Program-made: the position numbers and the translations under genes
In this document: piece by piece, positions 5,072 through 5,822 of the stretch
Position numbering within the stretch: the first letter of the stretch is position 1
Layout of the letters: each line of letters begins with the position of its first letter
Assembly (NCBI GenBank): GCA_035574155.1
Contig: DATLZD010000020.1
Location: forward strand, 1-5,822
Direction of reading: 5' to 3'
DNA: 5,822 nucleotides
Source: HRBIN24 sp035574155
GTDB taxonomy: Bacteria > Chloroflexota > Dehalococcoidia > SM23-28-2 > HRBIN24
The notes under the pieces: generated by a model
Seen by the model: only the letters and a program-made list of their open reading frames with translations
Databases searched by the model: none
What the model was told of the DNA's origin: nothing

Positions 5072-5102
5072 GAGAGTTGAGGCGACGGCGGCAGGAGAGA
5101 AG

Positions 5103-5822
5103 ATGCGGCCCAGCTTTTATGTCTACGAGGAACTGAAGGTCTTCAGCGGGCGGTCCCACCCCGCCCTGGCGCAGGCCATCTGCGACTACCTCGAGATCCC
5201 CCTGGGCGAGGCCGACGTCTTCGAGTTCAGCAACGAGAACATCTTCGTCCGCTACCACGAGAACATCCGCGCCCGCGACGTCTTCCTGGTGCAGCCCTTC
5301 TGCTCCCCCGTCAACACCAGCATCATGGAGCTGCTCATCATGATAGATGCGGCGCGGCGTGCCTCGGCGGGGCGCATCACTGCCGTAGTCCCTTACTACT
5401 CCTACGGCCGCAGCGACAAAAAGGACCAGCCACGGGTCCCCATCACCGCCCGCCTGCTGGCCAACCTCATCGAGACGGCCGGTGCCGACCGTCTGCTGAC
5501 CATCGACCTGCACGCCGGCCAGATCCAGGGGTTCTTCAACATCCCGGTGGACGAGCTGACGGCCCTGGGCATCCTGGCCCGCCACTTCCGCGAAAAGCTG
5601 GGCCCCAACGGGCTGCAGGAGGTGACGGTGGTGGCCACCGACGTGGGGGACGCCAAGCGGGCCCGGCGGATGGCCGACCGCCTCGGGGTGCCCCTGGCCA
5701 TCGTCGAGAAGCGGCGTCTGGGCAACCAGGAGCAGGTGGAGGCGGTGAACATCATCGGCGAGGTGGCAGGCCGCACGGCCCTGATCGTGGACGATGAGGT
5801 GCTCACCGGCGGCACCCTGGCC
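5103..5822 (+). CDS. prs: Ribose-phosphate pyrophosphokinase (PRPP synthetase), N-terminal 240 residues, runs off right edge
   Basis: The enzyme makes 5-phosphoribosyl 1-diphosphate from ribose 5-phosphate and ATP for nucleotide, His and Trp synthesis in the cytoplasm. The 240 residues present cover most of a usual 310-320-residue protein. Seen in order: LKVFSGRSHPALAQAI (11-26), SPVNTSIMELLIMIDAARRA (68-87), the ATP flexible loop YGRSDKKDQPRVPIT (101-115), DLHAGQIQGFFNIPVD (135-150) with metal-binding His137, ATDVGDAKRA (178-187), EKRR (202-205) with the catalytic Lys203 and Arg205, and the ribose-phosphate loop VDDEVLTGGT (229-238). Two deviations stand out: the usual S-P-D-x-G-G is T-D-V-G-D, and the loop Asp after DDxx is Leu234. 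These may mark a subfamily of this lineage. The start ATG has AGGAGA four bases upstream and a promoter at 5063-5071. It appears to be an independent unit, not linked by function to the glycan genes. Confidence 0.93.
   Translation, partial: MRPSFYVYEELKVFSGRSHPALAQAICDYLEIPLGEADVFEFSNENIFVRYHENIRARDVFLVQPFCSPVNTSIMELLIMIDAARRASAGRITAVVPYYSYGRSDKKDQPRVPITARLLANLIETAGADRLLTIDLHAGQIQGFFNIPVDELTALGILARHFREKLGPNGLQEVTVVATDVGDAKRARRMADRLGVPLAIVEKRRLGNQEQVEAVNIIGEVAGRTALIVDDEVLTGGTLA

Overview
The window is a high-GC bacterial chromosome segment, roughly two thirds G+C or more by eye. It is densely coded, has short intergenic gaps, and shows no tRNA, rRNA, CRISPR array or mobile element. Gene flavour (an acyl-CoA dehydrogenase next to methylmalonyl-CoA mutase, a short A24 prepilin peptidase, and a class I PRPP synthetase with an RSDKK flexible loop) would fit Chloroflexota, perhaps a Dehalococcoidia-like lineage, but this is inference from protein flavour and not a demonstrated assignment. 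Use of ATA and AGG codons in spite of the high GC hints at a thermophile, again only as inference.

Layout. Bases 1-2007 hold three genes on the minus strand, transcribed leftwards: a reduced A24-family prepilin peptidase (2007-1363), an acyl-CoA dehydrogenase (1315-167), and the first 49 codons of the methylmalonyl-CoA mutase large subunit (147-1, running off the left edge). The last two are tightly spaced and look like one acyl-CoA/propionate-type catabolic operon. Bases 2008-2127 are a divergent intergenic region with a -10 box facing each way. Bases 2128-4754 hold a plus-strand operon of three overlapping or nearly abutting genes: a SAM methyltransferase-like protein with a degenerate SAM loop, a canonical class I SAM methyltransferase, and a GT4 (GT-B fold) glycosyltransferase. 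These probably modify a cell-envelope glycan or glycolipid, but the substrate cannot be read from the sequence.

Bases 4687-4983 encode, on the minus strand, a small protein with two predicted membrane helices. Its 3' end overlaps the glycosyltransferase gene tail to tail, and a clear TTGACA/CAGAAT promoter lies just ahead of it. A second divergent promoter region (about 4990-5080) separates it from a PRPP synthetase gene on the plus strand (5103 to the right edge, 240 codons present), which has an extended -10 promoter and a good ribosome binding site.

No obviously new multi-gene system is visible. The points most worth a second look are the tandem methyltransferase pair whose first member has lost the SAM-binding glycine loop, the A24 peptidase without the cysteine-rich methylase region, the likely leaderless or near-leaderless minus-strand genes, the 68-base convergent coding overlap, and the Asp-to-Leu change in the ribose-phosphate loop of the PRPP synthetase.
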